Shown here: positions 18,020 through 28,539 of the stretch, piece after piece | Numbering within the stretch: position 1 is the first letter of the stretch | Layout of the letters: each line of letters begins with the position of its first letter | Origin: Patescibacteria group bacterium | Lineage (GTDB): Bacteria > Patescibacteriota > Patescibacteriia > UBA1558 | Assembly (NCBI GenBank): GCA_016784445.1 | Contig: JADHUR010000004.1 | Span: forward strand, 1 to 37,889 | Direction of reading: 5' to 3' | Length of the DNA: 37,889 bases | The notes under the pieces: model-generated | Database searches by the model: none | The model's input: the letters and a program-made list of their open reading frames with translations, nothing else | What the model was told of the DNA's origin: nothing | Made by a program: the position numbers and the translations under genes

Positions 18020-19018
18020 CTATTTCTTCCTACCCGCTAATTGACCACAGGCAGCCTTAATATCTCCACCATATCCATGACGTTGACTAACTTCAATACC
18101 AAAACTCTCTAATGTTTCTCTGAAATTATTAATTGTCTTTTTAGAAGATGAAGTATATTTTTGAGTAGGATTAAATGGAATAAGGTTAACCATATACAGT
18201 GGTTTATCCATAAGCTTAGCTAATTGCTCTGCATGATTATTAGTATCATTCTCACCATTAATAAGAAGATATTCAAACATAACCTTTCTATTTGTTAAAG
18301 CAATATAATCATCTACTGCTTTTAATAATCTTCGTATGGAAACTTTAGCATTGACTGGCATTAACTTTGTTCTTAAAGCATCATTTGGTGCATGTAAAGA
18401 TATAGCTAAATTAATCTGCATATCTTCTTTAGCTAATTTTCTAATCTCTACAATAAGACCAGCTGTTGAAATAGATATTCTTCTCGCACCAATATTTAAA
18501 CCATCACCATCATTTAATATTCTAATAGCAGCTAATACATTATCGTAATTTAAAAAAGGTTCACCCATTCCCATAAATACTACATTAGAAACTCGTTCAT
18601 CATGCTTCTTTAATTCTCTTGCCCAATATAGTACTTGTTCAACAATTTCTGATACTGTAAGATTTCTTTTAAAACCCATTTGACCTGTAGCACAGAAGCT
18701 ACAACCTAATGGACACCCCACTTGTGATGAAACACAGACTGTTCTTCTACCATCACTATGTTTCATTAAGACTGTTTCAATAGATAGACCATCTTGAAGA
18801 GTTATTAACACTTTACTACTATTACCCTTTTTACTATCAAAAGCTTCCGCTTTAATATCTAAAGGAGCTTCCTTATTAAGCTTTGCTCTTAAATCCTTAG
18901 ACAAAACAGTAACTTCATCCCAATTGGATGCTAGATTTACATATATTGCTTGTTTTACCTGTTTTACTCTATACCCAGGTTCTTTATCTAAAACCTGCTC
19001 TAAATTCTCTATATTCAT
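18020..19018 (-). CDS. rlmN: 23S rRNA (adenine(2503)-C(2))-methyltransferase, radical SAM
   Basis: CPLGCSFCATGQMGFKRNL, VVFMGMGEPFLNYDNV, PFNPT. Confidence 0.95.
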   Translation of the reverse strand: MNIENLEQVLDKEPGYRVKQVKQAIYVNLASNWDEVTVLSKDLRAKLNKEAPLDIKAEAFDSKKGNSSKVLITLQDGLSIETVLMKHSDGRRTVCVSSQVGCPLGCSFCATGQMGFKRNLTVSEIVEQVLYWARELKKHDERVSNVVFMGMGEPFLNYDNVLAAIRILNDGDGLNIGARRISISTAGLIVEIRKLAKEDMQINLAISLHAPNDALRTKLMPVNAKVSIRRLLKAVDDYIALTNRKVMFEYLLINGENDTNNHAEQLAKLMDKPLYMVNLIPFNPTQKYTSSSKKTINNFRETLESFGIEVSQRHGYGGDIKAACGQLAGRKK

Positions 19019-19019
19019 A

Positions 19020-20273
19020 CTATATTTTATCTTTATTAAAATTTTCTCCTACTATATAACCCGTACTCCAGCAAATCTGCAAATTGTACCCACCAGTTGG
19101 ACCGTCTAAGTCTAAAACCTCTCCAGCAATGAATAGATTCTGCACTATCCTTGAACGCATTGTCTGAGGATTAACTTCTTTAATGTCTACACCACCAGCT
19201 GTAACAATAGCCCTATTAAAGCCTGCCAACTTTACAACAGTTAGCGGAAAGTATTTAAATAGTTTTATAAGTCCCTTTCTTTCGTCTTTAGTAACTGAAT
19301 TAACTTTCTTCTCTGGATCAATCTTAGATAACTTAATCATAACTGGTATTAACTTCTGAGGCAATAAAGCATTTAGACTATTTCTAAATAATCTATTACT
19401 TCCCTCTGCAAAATCTTTCTGTATACGTTTATCTAAAACTTCATCACTAAGTGCTGGTTTAAAATCTAATTGTAATTCAACATCTCCTTTTTCTAAAAGC
19501 TCCCCAATATTTTTACTAGAATCAATTATTATTGGTCCACTTAAACCATTGTTTGTAAATAGTGCTTCCCCAAAATTAGATAACACCTTTTTATTATCCT
19601 GGTAAACATTTGCTTCAACATTTTTTAAACTTAAACCTTCCAAATCTTTAACAAAGTTTTCTTTAACAACAATTGCCGTTAATGATGGCTTCGGAGTTAT
19701 AATATTATGTCCCATGTTAGATAGCCAATCATATCCTTCACCTGTTGAACCAGTTAAAGGATAAGATTTGCCACCAGTACATATAGCATATTCTTTTGCA
19801 ATAAATTCTCTACCATCTTTTAATATAATCTTATCTATTTTATTCTTAGATGATTCTATTGAATCTACATTAGCATTGTATATAATATCTACACCATTCT
19901 TTTTTAAATATAGCTTCAATACATCTATAACATCATATGCTTTTGCATTATCTGGAAATACTCGATCACCTCTTTCAACTTTTGTTAATAGATTCCTATT
20001 ATTAAAAAACTGTACAATATCTTCTGGTCCAAACTTATTAAATGCTGAATAAAGAAACTTTCCTGTTTTACCATAAGACTTAATAAGTGCTTGAATATTA
20101 AATTCAGCATGGGTAATATTACACCTACCCTTACCTGTAATAGCAAGCTTTACTCCAAGCCTATCATTCTTCTCCAAGAGTAAAACTTTAGCACCATTTT
20201 CTGCTGCTCTACCAGCTGACATGATGCCTGCTGGACCACCACCTATTACAATTAAATCATAATCTTTATTCAT
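19020..20273 (-). CDS. NAD(P)/FAD-dependent oxidoreductase, HI0933/BaiN family
   Basis: YDLIVIGGGPAGIMSAGRAAENGAKVLLLEKND..GRCNITHA...GEVLDLDGPTGGYNLQICWSTGYIVG. Confidence 0.93.
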   Translation of the reverse strand: MNKDYDLIVIGGGPAGIMSAGRAAENGAKVLLLEKNDRLGVKLAITGKGRCNITHAEFNIQALIKSYGKTGKFLYSAFNKFGPEDIVQFFNNRNLLTKVERGDRVFPDNAKAYDVIDVLKLYLKKNGVDIIYNANVDSIESSKNKIDKIILKDGREFIAKEYAICTGGKSYPLTGSTGEGYDWLSNMGHNIITPKPSLTAIVVKENFVKDLEGLSLKNVEANVYQDNKKVLSNFGEALFTNNGLSGPIIIDSSKNIGELLEKGDVELQLDFKPALSDEVLDKRIQKDFAEGSNRLFRNSLNALLPQKLIPVMIKLSKIDPEKKVNSVTKDERKGLIKLFKYFPLTVVKLAGFNRAIVTAGGVDIKEVNPQTMRSRIVQNLFIAGEVLDLDGPTGGYNLQICWSTGYIVGENFNKDKI

Positions 20274-20345
20274 AGAAGTATAATCCCATAGTTTTAACAA
20301 AATGTAAACAAAAAACTCCTGTATATACAGAAGTTCTTAGTATGG

Positions 20346-20417
20346 CTCCGCGGGTCGGACTCGAACCGACGACCAATTGATTAACAGTCAACTGCTCTAC
20401 CACTGAGCTACCGCGGA
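20346..20417 (-). tRNA. tRNA-Asn (GTT)
   Basis: Complete cloverleaf TCCGCGG...CTGTTAA...CCGCGGAG; CCA not encoded. Confidence 0.96.
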
Positions 20418-20501
20418 ATAAATAATGCTTGAAACATTATATGAGAAATATTTAACGCCGTCAAGTATAACGGCGTTTAATATATATAAATACTATAAGA
20501 A

Positions 20502-21857
20502 TTAATAGTCTCTCAATTTATTCATATCTACATGATTTTGTATCTTCTCAAGTGCCTTTGCTTCAATTTGACGAATACGTTCACGCGTAACTCCAAATTC
20601 TTGCCCAACTTCTTCTAAAGTATGAGCCACTCCATCATCGATACCAAATCTCATTTCTAATATCTTTTGTTCTCTTGGAGAAAGTTCACCAATTATTGCT
20701 TTAACATGATCTTTAAGTAATTGAAGTGCCGCAACCTTGTCTGGAGTAATAGTTTTATGATCTTCAATAAAATCTCCCAAAGTACTATCTTCGTCATCTT
20801 CACCCACAGATGTTTCAAGTGAAACAGTTTCTTGAGATATTTTCATAATCTGTCTAACTTTATCTATTTCCTCTCCCATCTCAGCAGCAATTTCTTCTGG
20901 CAGAGGTTCTCTACCAAGATCTTGAATAAGTCTTCTTTCAATCTGTTGAAATTTATTAATAGTTTCAACCATGTGAACTGGAATACGAATAGTTCTGGAT
21001 TGATCGGCCAGCGCTCTTGTTATAGCCTGACGTATCCACCAAGTAGCATAAGTAGAAAATTTGTATCCCTTACGATAATCAAACTTATCTACTGCTCTAA
21101 ATAGTCCCACATTACCTTCTTGGATTAAATCCAGTAAAGATAAATTTCTACCAACAAATTTCTTTGCAATTGAAACAACAAGTCTAAGATTAGCAGTTAC
21201 AAGTTGTGATCTTGCTTCCATATCATTCTTCTCCTTGCGTTTTGCAAGCTTTACCTCTTCTTCACCTTTAAGTAATGGCACCCTTCCAATTTCACGAAGA
21301 TACATTTGAATAGAGTCAGCCGACATATCTATTAAATCAATTACCTTGTCTTTATCTGCACTCATTTCCCTATCTAAAATACCACCCTCTGGAACAATAA
21401 TTCCAACACCTGCATCATCTAAAGTATCTAGAAAACCCTCATACATATCTGCATACTCTTCTATATTCCTAAATAGATATAGAACTTCATCTTCAGTAAG
21501 ATAGCCCCTTAGGCGTCCTTTATTAAACAAAAAAGTTATTTGATCCTCTGAAGGAACAAAAATCTCCTCAACTTCAATATTTTTAATTGATTTCTTTTTT
21601 ACTACTCTTTTTTTTGGAGCTGCTTTCTTCTTAGGTTTTACTTTAGGTCGCTTTTTAGCAACTTTCTTTGGTTTAGCCTTTTTGGCTGGTTTCTTTTTAA
21701 CAGCTGGTTTTTTCTTGGCTGCTTTTTTCTTAATAACACCTCGTGGTTTTCGAGCCGTTGTTTTAGCTTTAGTAGTTTTTTTAACTACTTTAGCTGGTTT
21801 ATTTTTAGTTGTCCTTTTACGAGCGGGTTTGGCCTTGCTCGTTTTCTTTGCTGCCAT
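20502..21857 (-). CDS. rpoD: RNA polymerase primary sigma factor with Lys/Ala/Pro-rich N-terminal tail
   Basis: [54 protein letters not shown]; region 4 [15 protein letters not shown]...[12 protein letters not shown]. Confidence 0.96.
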   Translation of the reverse strand: MAAKKTSKAKPARKRTTKNKPAKVVKKTTKAKTTARKPRGVIKKKAAKKKPAVKKKPAKKAKPKKVAKKRPKVKPKKKAAPKKRVVKKKSIKNIEVEEIFVPSEDQITFLFNKGRLRGYLTEDEVLYLFRNIEEYADMYEGFLDTLDDAGVGIIVPEGGILDREMSADKDKVIDLIDMSADSIQMYLREIGRVPLLKGEEEVKLAKRKEKNDMEARSQLVTANLRLVVSIAKKFVGRNLSLLDLIQEGNVGLFRAVDKFDYRKGYKFSTYATWWIRQAITRALADQSRTIRIPVHMVETINKFQQIERRLIQDLGREPLPEEIAAEMGEEIDKVRQIMKISQETVSLETSVGEDDEDSTLGDFIEDHKTITPDKVAALQLLKDHVKAIIGELSPREQKILEMRFGIDDGVAHTLEEVGQEFGVTRERIRQIEAKALEKIQNHVDMNKLRDY

Positions 21858-21880
21858 GTGTAATATATTACAACTAATTA

Positions 21881-23665
21881 TTAATGTAATAAACGATTAA
21901 TATCTTTATTTACCTTATCTTTTTCATTAAGTAAATTATTAACCTTAGCATCATCTCCAGATGCTTCTGCAGTTTTAATAGCCTCATCTAATTTAGAAGC
22001 CTTTACTCTTAAGCCTTCCACCTTGAATCTATCTACTAATTGTTCTAATTCTCTTTTTTTAGCAAGTTCCGTTAAATTACCAAATTCACTACCTGCTAGT
22101 AAAAAAAGCACATTAGATCGCTTTAATAGCTCTGGCTCTGTTTTAAATAGCTCCTCTAAATTAACCTGGTTATTGTCAAAAGTGCCTTTATTATACTGGA
22201 TTATTAGCTCTTTGTAAATCCTGCTAGCTGCATCTTCATAAAAATCTTCAGGCATTAGTCTTTGTTCAATATCTGCCAGTAATTTAATATCTGATAATAA
22301 TAATGCTAAAACTCTTTCGGTTAACATCTTTATAGTATCTATATTTTGAATAGAAGGCTGAGGAGACTGTTTTACAGTAATAGATTTTTTATCTGTTTTA
22401 AGTGAATTAATCTTATCTTCTAAGATTTTATCGTCTACAGCAATAAAACTTGCAAGCTTTTGAATATAGTGAGTTCTATCTATTGCATCTGGTAATTTGG
22501 CAATTATTGGTAATAGTACAGCCGCTGCCTTTTTCTTATGATCAGCCCTAGTTAAATCTAAATCTTTTAAAGTTATATCAAAATAGTAATCTATAATATT
22601 AACTGCACCTTTAATAGAATCAAGCCATAATTGCTTATCTTGCTTAATACATTCATCTGGATCCTTACCCGCCTTTAAGACAATGATTTTCACATTAAGA
22701 CCCTCTTGCCAAGCAAGATCAAGGCCTCTGAGGGCTGCTCTTTGTCCTGCTTGATCGGCATCAAAGGCAATCATAACATTTTTAGAATATCTCTTTAATA
22801 AATGAATCTGTTCTAAGGTAAGAGCTGTTCCAGAAACAGCTACTACATTCTTAGTGCCAGCTTGAGACACTGCAATCACATCCATATTACCCTCTACAAG
22901 AATTGTATAGTCTTGCCTCTTCATATATTGCTTTGCTTTATCTAAACCAAACAATATATAGCTTTTATTATATACCTGTGTCTGTGGAGTATTAATATAT
23001 TTTGCATCCTCCCCTGACATTGTACGAGCAGAACAACCAACTGGTTGACCATGATGATTATTAATTGGAAATATTAATCTATTGCGAAATCTATCATAAT
23101 ATTTATTATCTTTCTGAGATTGACTTACAATACCCGCATCTAATATATCTTTATCTTCATAACCTAAAGATTTTAAATACTTAAATAAATCATCCCAAGA
23201 ATCTTTTGCCCAACCCAATTGCCATTCAAGTATTGTTTCTTGTTTCAATTGTCTACCTTCTAAATATTTTCTAACTGGTTCAGCATTAGGATCTTTTAGT
23301 AAAAGATTGTGCCAATACTCTACCGCTTGTTTATTAATATCTAATAGCTTTGTCTTTTTAGTAGACATCTCCGGCTGATGATATTCCAGTTTAATATTTG
23401 CCTTCTTAGCAAGCACCCTTAAAGCTTCTGGAAAATCCATACCTTCCATTTTCTGTAACCAAGTAAATACATCTCCTCCTTCACCACAACCAAAACAATG
23501 CCATATCTGCTTATCTTTAGATATCATCATAGAGGGAGTCTTTTCATTATGAAAAGGACATAAAGCTCTAAAATTATTAACACCAGCTGGTGTTAATTTA
23601 ATATATTCTTGAATTACCTCCACAAGGTCTATTCTAGCTTTGATTTCCTCTGTTTGATTTAACAT
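21881..23665 (-). CDS. dnaG: DNA primase
   Basis: CHC2 zinc finger [30 protein letters not shown]; Toprim [16 protein letters not shown]...AFDADQAGQ. Confidence 0.96.
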   Translation of the reverse strand: MLNQTEEIKARIDLVEVIQEYIKLTPAGVNNFRALCPFHNEKTPSMMISKDKQIWHCFGCGEGGDVFTWLQKMEGMDFPEALRVLAKKANIKLEYHQPEMSTKKTKLLDINKQAVEYWHNLLLKDPNAEPVRKYLEGRQLKQETILEWQLGWAKDSWDDLFKYLKSLGYEDKDILDAGIVSQSQKDNKYYDRFRNRLIFPINNHHGQPVGCSARTMSGEDAKYINTPQTQVYNKSYILFGLDKAKQYMKRQDYTILVEGNMDVIAVSQAGTKNVVAVSGTALTLEQIHLLKRYSKNVMIAFDADQAGQRAALRGLDLAWQEGLNVKIIVLKAGKDPDECIKQDKQLWLDSIKGAVNIIDYYFDITLKDLDLTRADHKKKAAAVLLPIIAKLPDAIDRTHYIQKLASFIAVDDKILEDKINSLKTDKKSITVKQSPQPSIQNIDTIKMLTERVLALLLSDIKLLADIEQRLMPEDFYEDAASRIYKELIIQYNKGTFDNNQVNLEELFKTEPELLKRSNVLFLLAGSEFGNLTELAKKRELEQLVDRFKVEGLRVKASKLDEAIKTAEASGDDAKVNNLLNEKDKVNKDINRLLH

Positions 23666-23778
23666 AATATTTAAGTTGTAGCATAAAATACTAGTTTATA
23701 CAATATATAATTGACAAAATAGCCCTATCTTGATACACATAATATATTGCTACATTAACAATAAGGATGGGGGTTACA

Positions 23779-24012
23779 ATGTCTCAGATAAAATCTAAAC
23801 ATAATGGTATAATTCTCGCCATTATAAGCTTAATGGGAATTAGCTTCTGTATTTATACATTAATACAGAATATTTTTCTGCCAAATAGTCAGGAAACACT
23901 ACCAATTATTGGATTGAGTTTTATCACTCTATGCATATGCTTACTGGCACTTTATATTTATATCTGTGAACGATATGACATACAAAGCAAGTTTCTTGAC
24001 TCTCTTCATTAG
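23779..24012 (+). CDS. Small two-TM membrane protein
   Basis: Two hydrophobic segments; start MSQIKSKH; promoter-like TTGACA at 23711. Confidence 0.55.
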   Translation: MSQIKSKHNGIILAIISLMGISFCIYTLIQNIFLPNSQETLPIIGLSFITLCICLLALYIYICERYDIQSKFLDSLH

Positions 24013-24022
24013 AACTTTAAAA

Positions 24023-24051
24023 TAAAACCAACCTTAATAGGTTGGTTTTAA
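24023..24051. terminator. Bidirectional terminator between convergent genes
   Basis: AAAACCAACCttaataGGTTGGTTTT. Confidence 0.85.
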
Positions 24052-24065
24052 CTTTATATAAGATA

Positions 24066-24968
24066 TTATATAGTTATATTATGTAATGCTTCTAAAAACT
24101 TATCTAGCTGACTTGAAATATTTTCTGGAATATCATTACTCTTCAGCATTGTAACTTGACTTTCTAAAGAGGCTAATAATTTAGTAAATACAATTCTTTC
24201 CTCATCACTAATGTTTTCTAAAGAATCAATATCTTTATTAAGAAGCAAAGCGTCTAACTGAACATCTGACATAGCTAAATAAAAAGCTGGTACATTCTTT
24301 ATCTCCTGTTTTACTAATTTTCTTACATCTCCCTCTGATTCTAAACTAAAACCATATTTAATCTTAACTCCACCTTTCATTGCTTTATTTAATATCTTTT
24401 TATCCTTAGCTTCTACTCTTTCATGATCATGACTATCATAAACCTCATCAAAGGCGCAGATTACTTCTCCTGTTTCCTTGTGAACAATTACATTGTCTAC
24501 ACCATTCTCATAATCATCAAAAGTACTAGACCTCATTACAATATATTTATCATGCAAAAATTTATACAATATTGAAGTTATAGCCATCTCAACAATTGTG
24601 CCCCTATGATTTAATCTACTTTCTTTATACTGCGCCAGTAACTCTTCCGTTGTGTCACAACCAAATTTATCTTTATAATATTTTCTAACATTATCATTAT
24701 CTGCTCCACTCCATAATAACTCTTTATCGTGATTCATTCTTTCATCATGCTTAACCTCTTCTTTAGAAAAATTTCCACCACTTTTAACTAAAAAAGAACG
24801 CATATTAATAGCATTATCTTCACCTAATAAATCTCTTGCACTATCTCCAAAAGTATCGAGTAATTCAGCTTGAGTTTTACTGGCAATTTTCTCCATTAAA
24901 ATACCTAGTCTTTCTCCAGGATTTTCCTGAGACTTGGGAGCTTCAAATTTTGGTGAAAAATTTATCAT
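24066..24968 (-). CDS. Conserved-looking hypothetical protein, possible PD-(D/E)xK-like fold
   Basis: 300 aa ORF; E..ITSILYKFLHDKYIVMRSSTFDDYENGVDNVIVHKETGEVICAFDEV. Confidence 0.65.
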   Translation of the reverse strand: MINFSPKFEAPKSQENPGERLGILMEKIASKTQAELLDTFGDSARDLLGEDNAINMRSFLVKSGGNFSKEEVKHDERMNHDKELLWSGADNDNVRKYYKDKFGCDTTEELLAQYKESRLNHRGTIVEMAITSILYKFLHDKYIVMRSSTFDDYENGVDNVIVHKETGEVICAFDEVYDSHDHERVEAKDKKILNKAMKGGVKIKYGFSLESEGDVRKLVKQEIKNVPAFYLAMSDVQLDALLLNKDIDSLENISDEERIVFTKLLASLESQVTMLKSNDIPENISSQLDKFLEALHNITI

Positions 24969-25130
24969 ATAATATTAGCATAGCAAACAATTACAAATTA
25001 GACAAAGAAGATGGCTTTACAAATAACACACACCGTGCTAAGTTGTTATCTTATATTATTGTCGTGCCATTTAAATAGGGGCGATAGCAAAAAATCTATC
25101 GGGTCGACCCAAAAAGTATAAATAAAAATT

Positions 25131-25164
25131 AAAAAAGCCGCTGGTTAAACCAGGCGGTTTTTAA
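25131..25164. terminator. Terminator-like hairpin beside tRNA-Arg
   Basis: AAAAAAGCCGCTGGTTAAACCAGGCGGTTTTT. Confidence 0.7.
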
Positions 25165-25176
25165 ATACATAATATC

Positions 25177-25251
25177 TGGTGCCCTCACCAGGATTCGAAC
25201 CTGGATCCCAAGAACCGCAATCTTGTGTTCTATCCATTGAACTATGAGGAC
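25177..25251 (-). tRNA. tRNA-Arg (GCG), CCA apparently encoded
   Basis: GTCCTCA/TGAGGGC acceptor; CAAGA TTGCGGT TCTTG anticodon arm; T-arm CCAGGTTCGAATCCTGG; followed by CCA. Confidence 0.93.
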
Positions 25252-25315
25252 ATAAATAAATAAACTCCCAATAAACACATGGAAGTTTACTCTACGAAAC
25301 TCGTATTGTCAATAA

Positions 25316-25825
25316 CTATAGCTTAAATATTTTACCCAATGCTTCAGATATTGGCTCCCCTTCTCTTTCTGTATTCTCTTTAATATATTTCATTAATAGC
25401 TCTCTAAGTTTAATTGGATCTTGATCAAATAATGGAATACTAATTCGTGGTCTCAATACATTATTAAATTCAATAAATATATTACTAATTTCCGGTGGAT
25501 TATATACAATATAGAAATTAGCAATATCGCCATATTCAAAATATTTACCACCAACTGCAATACCTTTTGTAGTCACAACAAACTCAATAATCTCCGGTTT
25601 AGTATTATCTATCTTTACAAGTGTAACTGCAGCAATAATAATAATCATACCGAATAATAAATTGGCTGTAAAAATGGAATAAATAAGTAATAGTAAACCA
25701 ATAATACCGGCAATGATATACCAACTTTTACCTCTGGTATAATCTTGGAACTCTGGAATTTCCCATCCCATTTTTACTTCTCCAATATATTCACCATCTA
25801 TGTATTTTTTCTCTATATTTGCCAT
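25316..25825 (-). CDS. Hypothetical membrane protein (two TM plus C-terminal soluble domain)
   Basis: 169 aa ORF; WYIIAGIIGLLLLIYSIFTANLLFGMIIIIAAVTL. Confidence 0.7.
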   Translation of the reverse strand: MANIEKKYIDGEYIGEVKMGWEIPEFQDYTRGKSWYIIAGIIGLLLLIYSIFTANLLFGMIIIIAAVTLVKIDNTKPEIIEFVVTTKGIAVGGKYFEYGDIANFYIVYNPPEISNIFIEFNNVLRPRISIPLFDQDPIKLRELLMKYIKENTEREGEPISEALGKIFKL

Positions 25826-25857
25826 ATGTACTTAAATTATAGTATTATTCTATACAA

Positions 25858-25886
25858 TTGACAATAGATGCAAAATCTATTATACT
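25858..25886 (+). promoter_or_regulatory. Sigma70 promoter for tRNA-Ser pair
   Basis: TTGACA-N17-TATACT, 59 nt upstream of the first tRNA. Confidence 0.8.
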
Positions 25887-25945
25887 TCCAATTGCTTTTT
25901 AATAATATATCACATATAGCTAATGGACATTGTTCAAAGGCTTGC

Positions 25946-26038
25946 GGAGAGGTACCCAAGAGGCTGAAGGGGACGGTTTGCTAAACCGTTAGGTCGGTTC
26001 ATACCGGCGCGAGGGTTCGAATCCCTCTCTCTCCGCCA
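25946..26038 (+). tRNA. tRNA-Ser (GCT), CCA encoded
   Basis: Class II tRNA with long variable arm; GGTTTGCTAAACC. Confidence 0.96.
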
Positions 26039-26039
26039 C

Positions 26040-26129
26040 GGAGAGGTGCCAGAGTGGTCGAATGGAACAGTCTTGAAAACTGTCGGGCCTTAACGGGTCC
26101 CGTGGGTTCGAATCCCACCCTCTCCGCCA
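26040..26129 (+). tRNA. tRNA-Ser (TGA), CCA encoded
   Basis: Class II tRNA with long variable arm; CAGTCTTGAAAACTG. Confidence 0.96.
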
Positions 26130-26134
26130 CTTAA

Positions 26135-26163
26135 GAGAATAGCTTTTTAAAGCTATTTTTTTA
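26135..26163 (+). terminator. Terminator after tRNA-Ser pair
   Basis: AATAGCTTTTTAAAGCTATTTTTTT. Confidence 0.8.
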
Positions 26164-26188
26164 TTCCCCTATCTGCTACAATTAATAT

Positions 26189-28270
26189 ATGCTAACTCTA
26201 AAAACTAAAGTTAATGAAATAAATAAGGTTGGAATGGCAATAGCCGGAAGACTACGCAGACTCAATATTAAAACAGTTGAAGATGTTTTAATGCACCTAC
26301 CTTTCAGATATGACGATTTCAGTAATACAGCAAAAATAGATGAACTTATAGCTGGCGAGCCAGCAACAATTAAAGGAGTAATAGAACTAATGTCTAGTAG
26401 AAGGGCAAGAAATAGAAAATTAACTATTACAGAGGCACTAATTACTGACGATACTGGCTCTATAAAAGTAATTTGGTTTAATCAGCCATATTTATCTAAA
26501 ATGTTTAATAAAGGAGATGAAATCATTCTTGCTGGTAAAGTGTCTGGTGAATTATTAGCTCAACAAATGAATAACCCCTCTTATGAAAAAGTTAAAGAAA
26601 TAACAACCCACACTGGGAGACTTGTTCCAATTTATTCAACCACAGAAAAACTAACTCAAAAACAAATTAGATTTATCGCACAATCATGCTTACCAGCACT
26701 AGATAATCTATCTGACTGGTTACCAGACACAATTAAAGAAGAAAATGATTTAATAGACCTTGCTGAAGCAATTAAGCAAATTCACTTTCCTGAAAATGAA
26801 GAAGCCTTAAAAATAGCTCAGAATAGATTACAGTTTGATGAGATATTTCTATTACAATTACAACAACAACTTGTTAAGAATGCTCTAAATGAAAATAACT
26901 CCCCTATTATTAAATTCAAGCAAGATGAAATAAAAGAATTTGTTAAAAGTTTACCTTTTACACTTACTCCTGATCAAAAGAAAGCAGGGTGGGAAATAAT
27001 ACAGAATATGGATGGGAAAAATCCAATGAATAGACTACTTGATGGAGATGTAGGATCAGGTAAAACAGTCGTAGCAATACTTGCTGCCTATAGTGCAATG
27101 ATTAATAATTTTCAAGTTGCCTTAATGGCACCAACTACAATACTGGCACAACAACATATTCAAACTATTAAAAAATTACTACCTAATAATAAATTTAGCT
27201 ACTGTCTGCTAACACTTAAAGATGCCCTTCTATACAAAGGTAATAAGATAACTGAACTTAAGAAAAAAGAATTAATAGAAATTATTAAAGAAGGTAAAGT
27301 AAACCTCATAATTGGAACACATGCTTTAATACAAAAAACTGTAGAATATAATAACTTAGGCCTGGTTATAATAGATGAACAACATAGATTTGGTGTTGAT
27401 CAAAGAAAAGCCTTAAGAGATAAATCTGGTGATCCTAAAACCATGCCTCACTTCCTATCTATGACAGCAACTCCTATACCAAGAACCTTAGCTCTGGCTC
27501 TTTATGGAGATTTAGACATTTCACTCATTAAAACTATGCCATCTGGTAGGCAAAAGATTATTACAGAAATCATACCACCAATTGATAGAACTAAGTCTTA
27601 TGAATTTATTAATGAGCAAATACGCAATGGTAGACAGGTTTTTGTTATCTGTCCCTTAATAGATCCTTCAGATAAATTAGGTGTTAAATCTGTTACAGAA
27701 GAATTTGCACACCTAAACGACGAAGTCTTCCCTCATTTAAGCATTGGACTTTTACATGGTAAATTAAAACCTGAAGAAAAAACCAATATAATGGAAGATT
27801 TTAAGAATAATATAATACAAATACTCGTCTCAACATCTGTTGTTGAAGTAGGTGTAGATATTCCAAATGCAACTGTTATGATGATTGAAGGAGCAGAGAG
27901 ATTTGGTCTTGCACAAATGCATCAATTCAGAGGTAGAGTTGGTAGGGGTGAGCATCAATCTTACTGTTATCTCTTTACAGACAGTGATACACCTAAAACT
28001 ATTTCTAGACTTAAAGCATTGGTAGATAATTATAATGGCTTTGCATTAGCAGAAAGAGATTTAAAATTTAGAGGTGGTGGAAATATATATGGAACAGATC
28101 AATCTGGTTTTGGTAATCAGTTTATTGTAAATGCTTTGCAAAATATTGCTCTCTTGAAGAAAGCTCAAACTGCTGCACAAGATATCCTTAAGACAAACCC
28201 TAAACTAACAAAATTTCCTAAATTAAAAAAGAAAATGGATAAAATTATGGACAGAATGCACATGGAATAA
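26189..28270 (+). CDS. recG: ATP-dependent DNA helicase RecG
   Basis: RLLDGDVGSGKTVVAILAAY, VIIDEQHRFGVDQR, SMTATPIPRTLAL, QFRGRVGRGEHQSYC. Confidence 0.96.
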   Translation: MLTLKTKVNEINKVGMAIAGRLRRLNIKTVEDVLMHLPFRYDDFSNTAKIDELIAGEPATIKGVIELMSSRRARNRKLTITEALITDDTGSIKVIWFNQPYLSKMFNKGDEIILAGKVSGELLAQQMNNPSYEKVKEITTHTGRLVPIYSTTEKLTQKQIRFIAQSCLPALDNLSDWLPDTIKEENDLIDLAEAIKQIHFPENEEALKIAQNRLQFDEIFLLQLQQQLVKNALNENNSPIIKFKQDEIKEFVKSLPFTLTPDQKKAGWEIIQNMDGKNPMNRLLDGDVGSGKTVVAILAAYSAMINNFQVALMAPTTILAQQHIQTIKKLLPNNKFSYCLLTLKDALLYKGNKITELKKKELIEIIKEGKVNLIIGTHALIQKTVEYNNLGLVIIDEQHRFGVDQRKALRDKSGDPKTMPHFLSMTATPIPRTLALALYGDLDISLIKTMPSGRQKIITEIIPPIDRTKSYEFINEQIRNGRQVFVICPLIDPSDKLGVKSVTEEFAHLNDEVFPHLSIGLLHGKLKPEEKTNIMEDFKNNIIQILVSTSVVEVGVDIPNATVMMIEGAERFGLAQMHQFRGRVGRGEHQSYCYLFTDSDTPKTISRLKALVDNYNGFALAERDLKFRGGGNIYGTDQSGFGNQFIVNALQNIALLKKAQTAAQDILKTNPKLTKFPKLKKKMDKIMDRMHME

Positions 28271-28292
28271 TTGCATATAAAACTAAATAGAC

Positions 28293-28319
28293 TTGACAGT
28301 CTTTTTTTTATAGTATAAT
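28293..28319 (+). promoter_or_regulatory. Sigma70-like promoter driving long leader of DksA-like gene
   Basis: TTGACA-N15-TATAAT. Confidence 0.7.
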
Positions 28320-28465
28320 ATATCATATTATTAGTGTCTCGAGCCCCACATCCCGAGAGTACTATGACCCGTCTAATCTGAATCTCTTGACCAGAAACAG
28401 ACATATGGCGGGTCAAACAATTCTTTAACAATTAGAAACACAAATCATTAAAATAGGAGGAATTA

Positions 28466-28504
28466 ATGAGATGTAATGTTCCAATCACAGCTCCCCCAAC
28501 TTGA
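28466..28504 (+). CDS. Candidate 12-aa leader peptide MRCNVPITAPPT
   Basis: AGGAGG-5 nt-ATG, stop TGA at 28502-28504; lies in leader of the next gene. Confidence 0.4.
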   Translation: MRCNVPITAPPT

Positions 28505-28539
28505 CTATAATATTCTGTAATACTCGGGATAGTAACTAA

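Noticed and set aside
21682-21900. Plus-strand ORF rich in F/L/V/A that could look like a membrane protein
   Set aside because: Reverse complement of the Lys/Ala-rich RpoD tail; antisense artefact
28165-28431. Minus-strand 88-aa ORF overlapping the recG end and the leader region
   Set aside because: Overlaps recG antisense and a plus-strand promoter/leader; no SD
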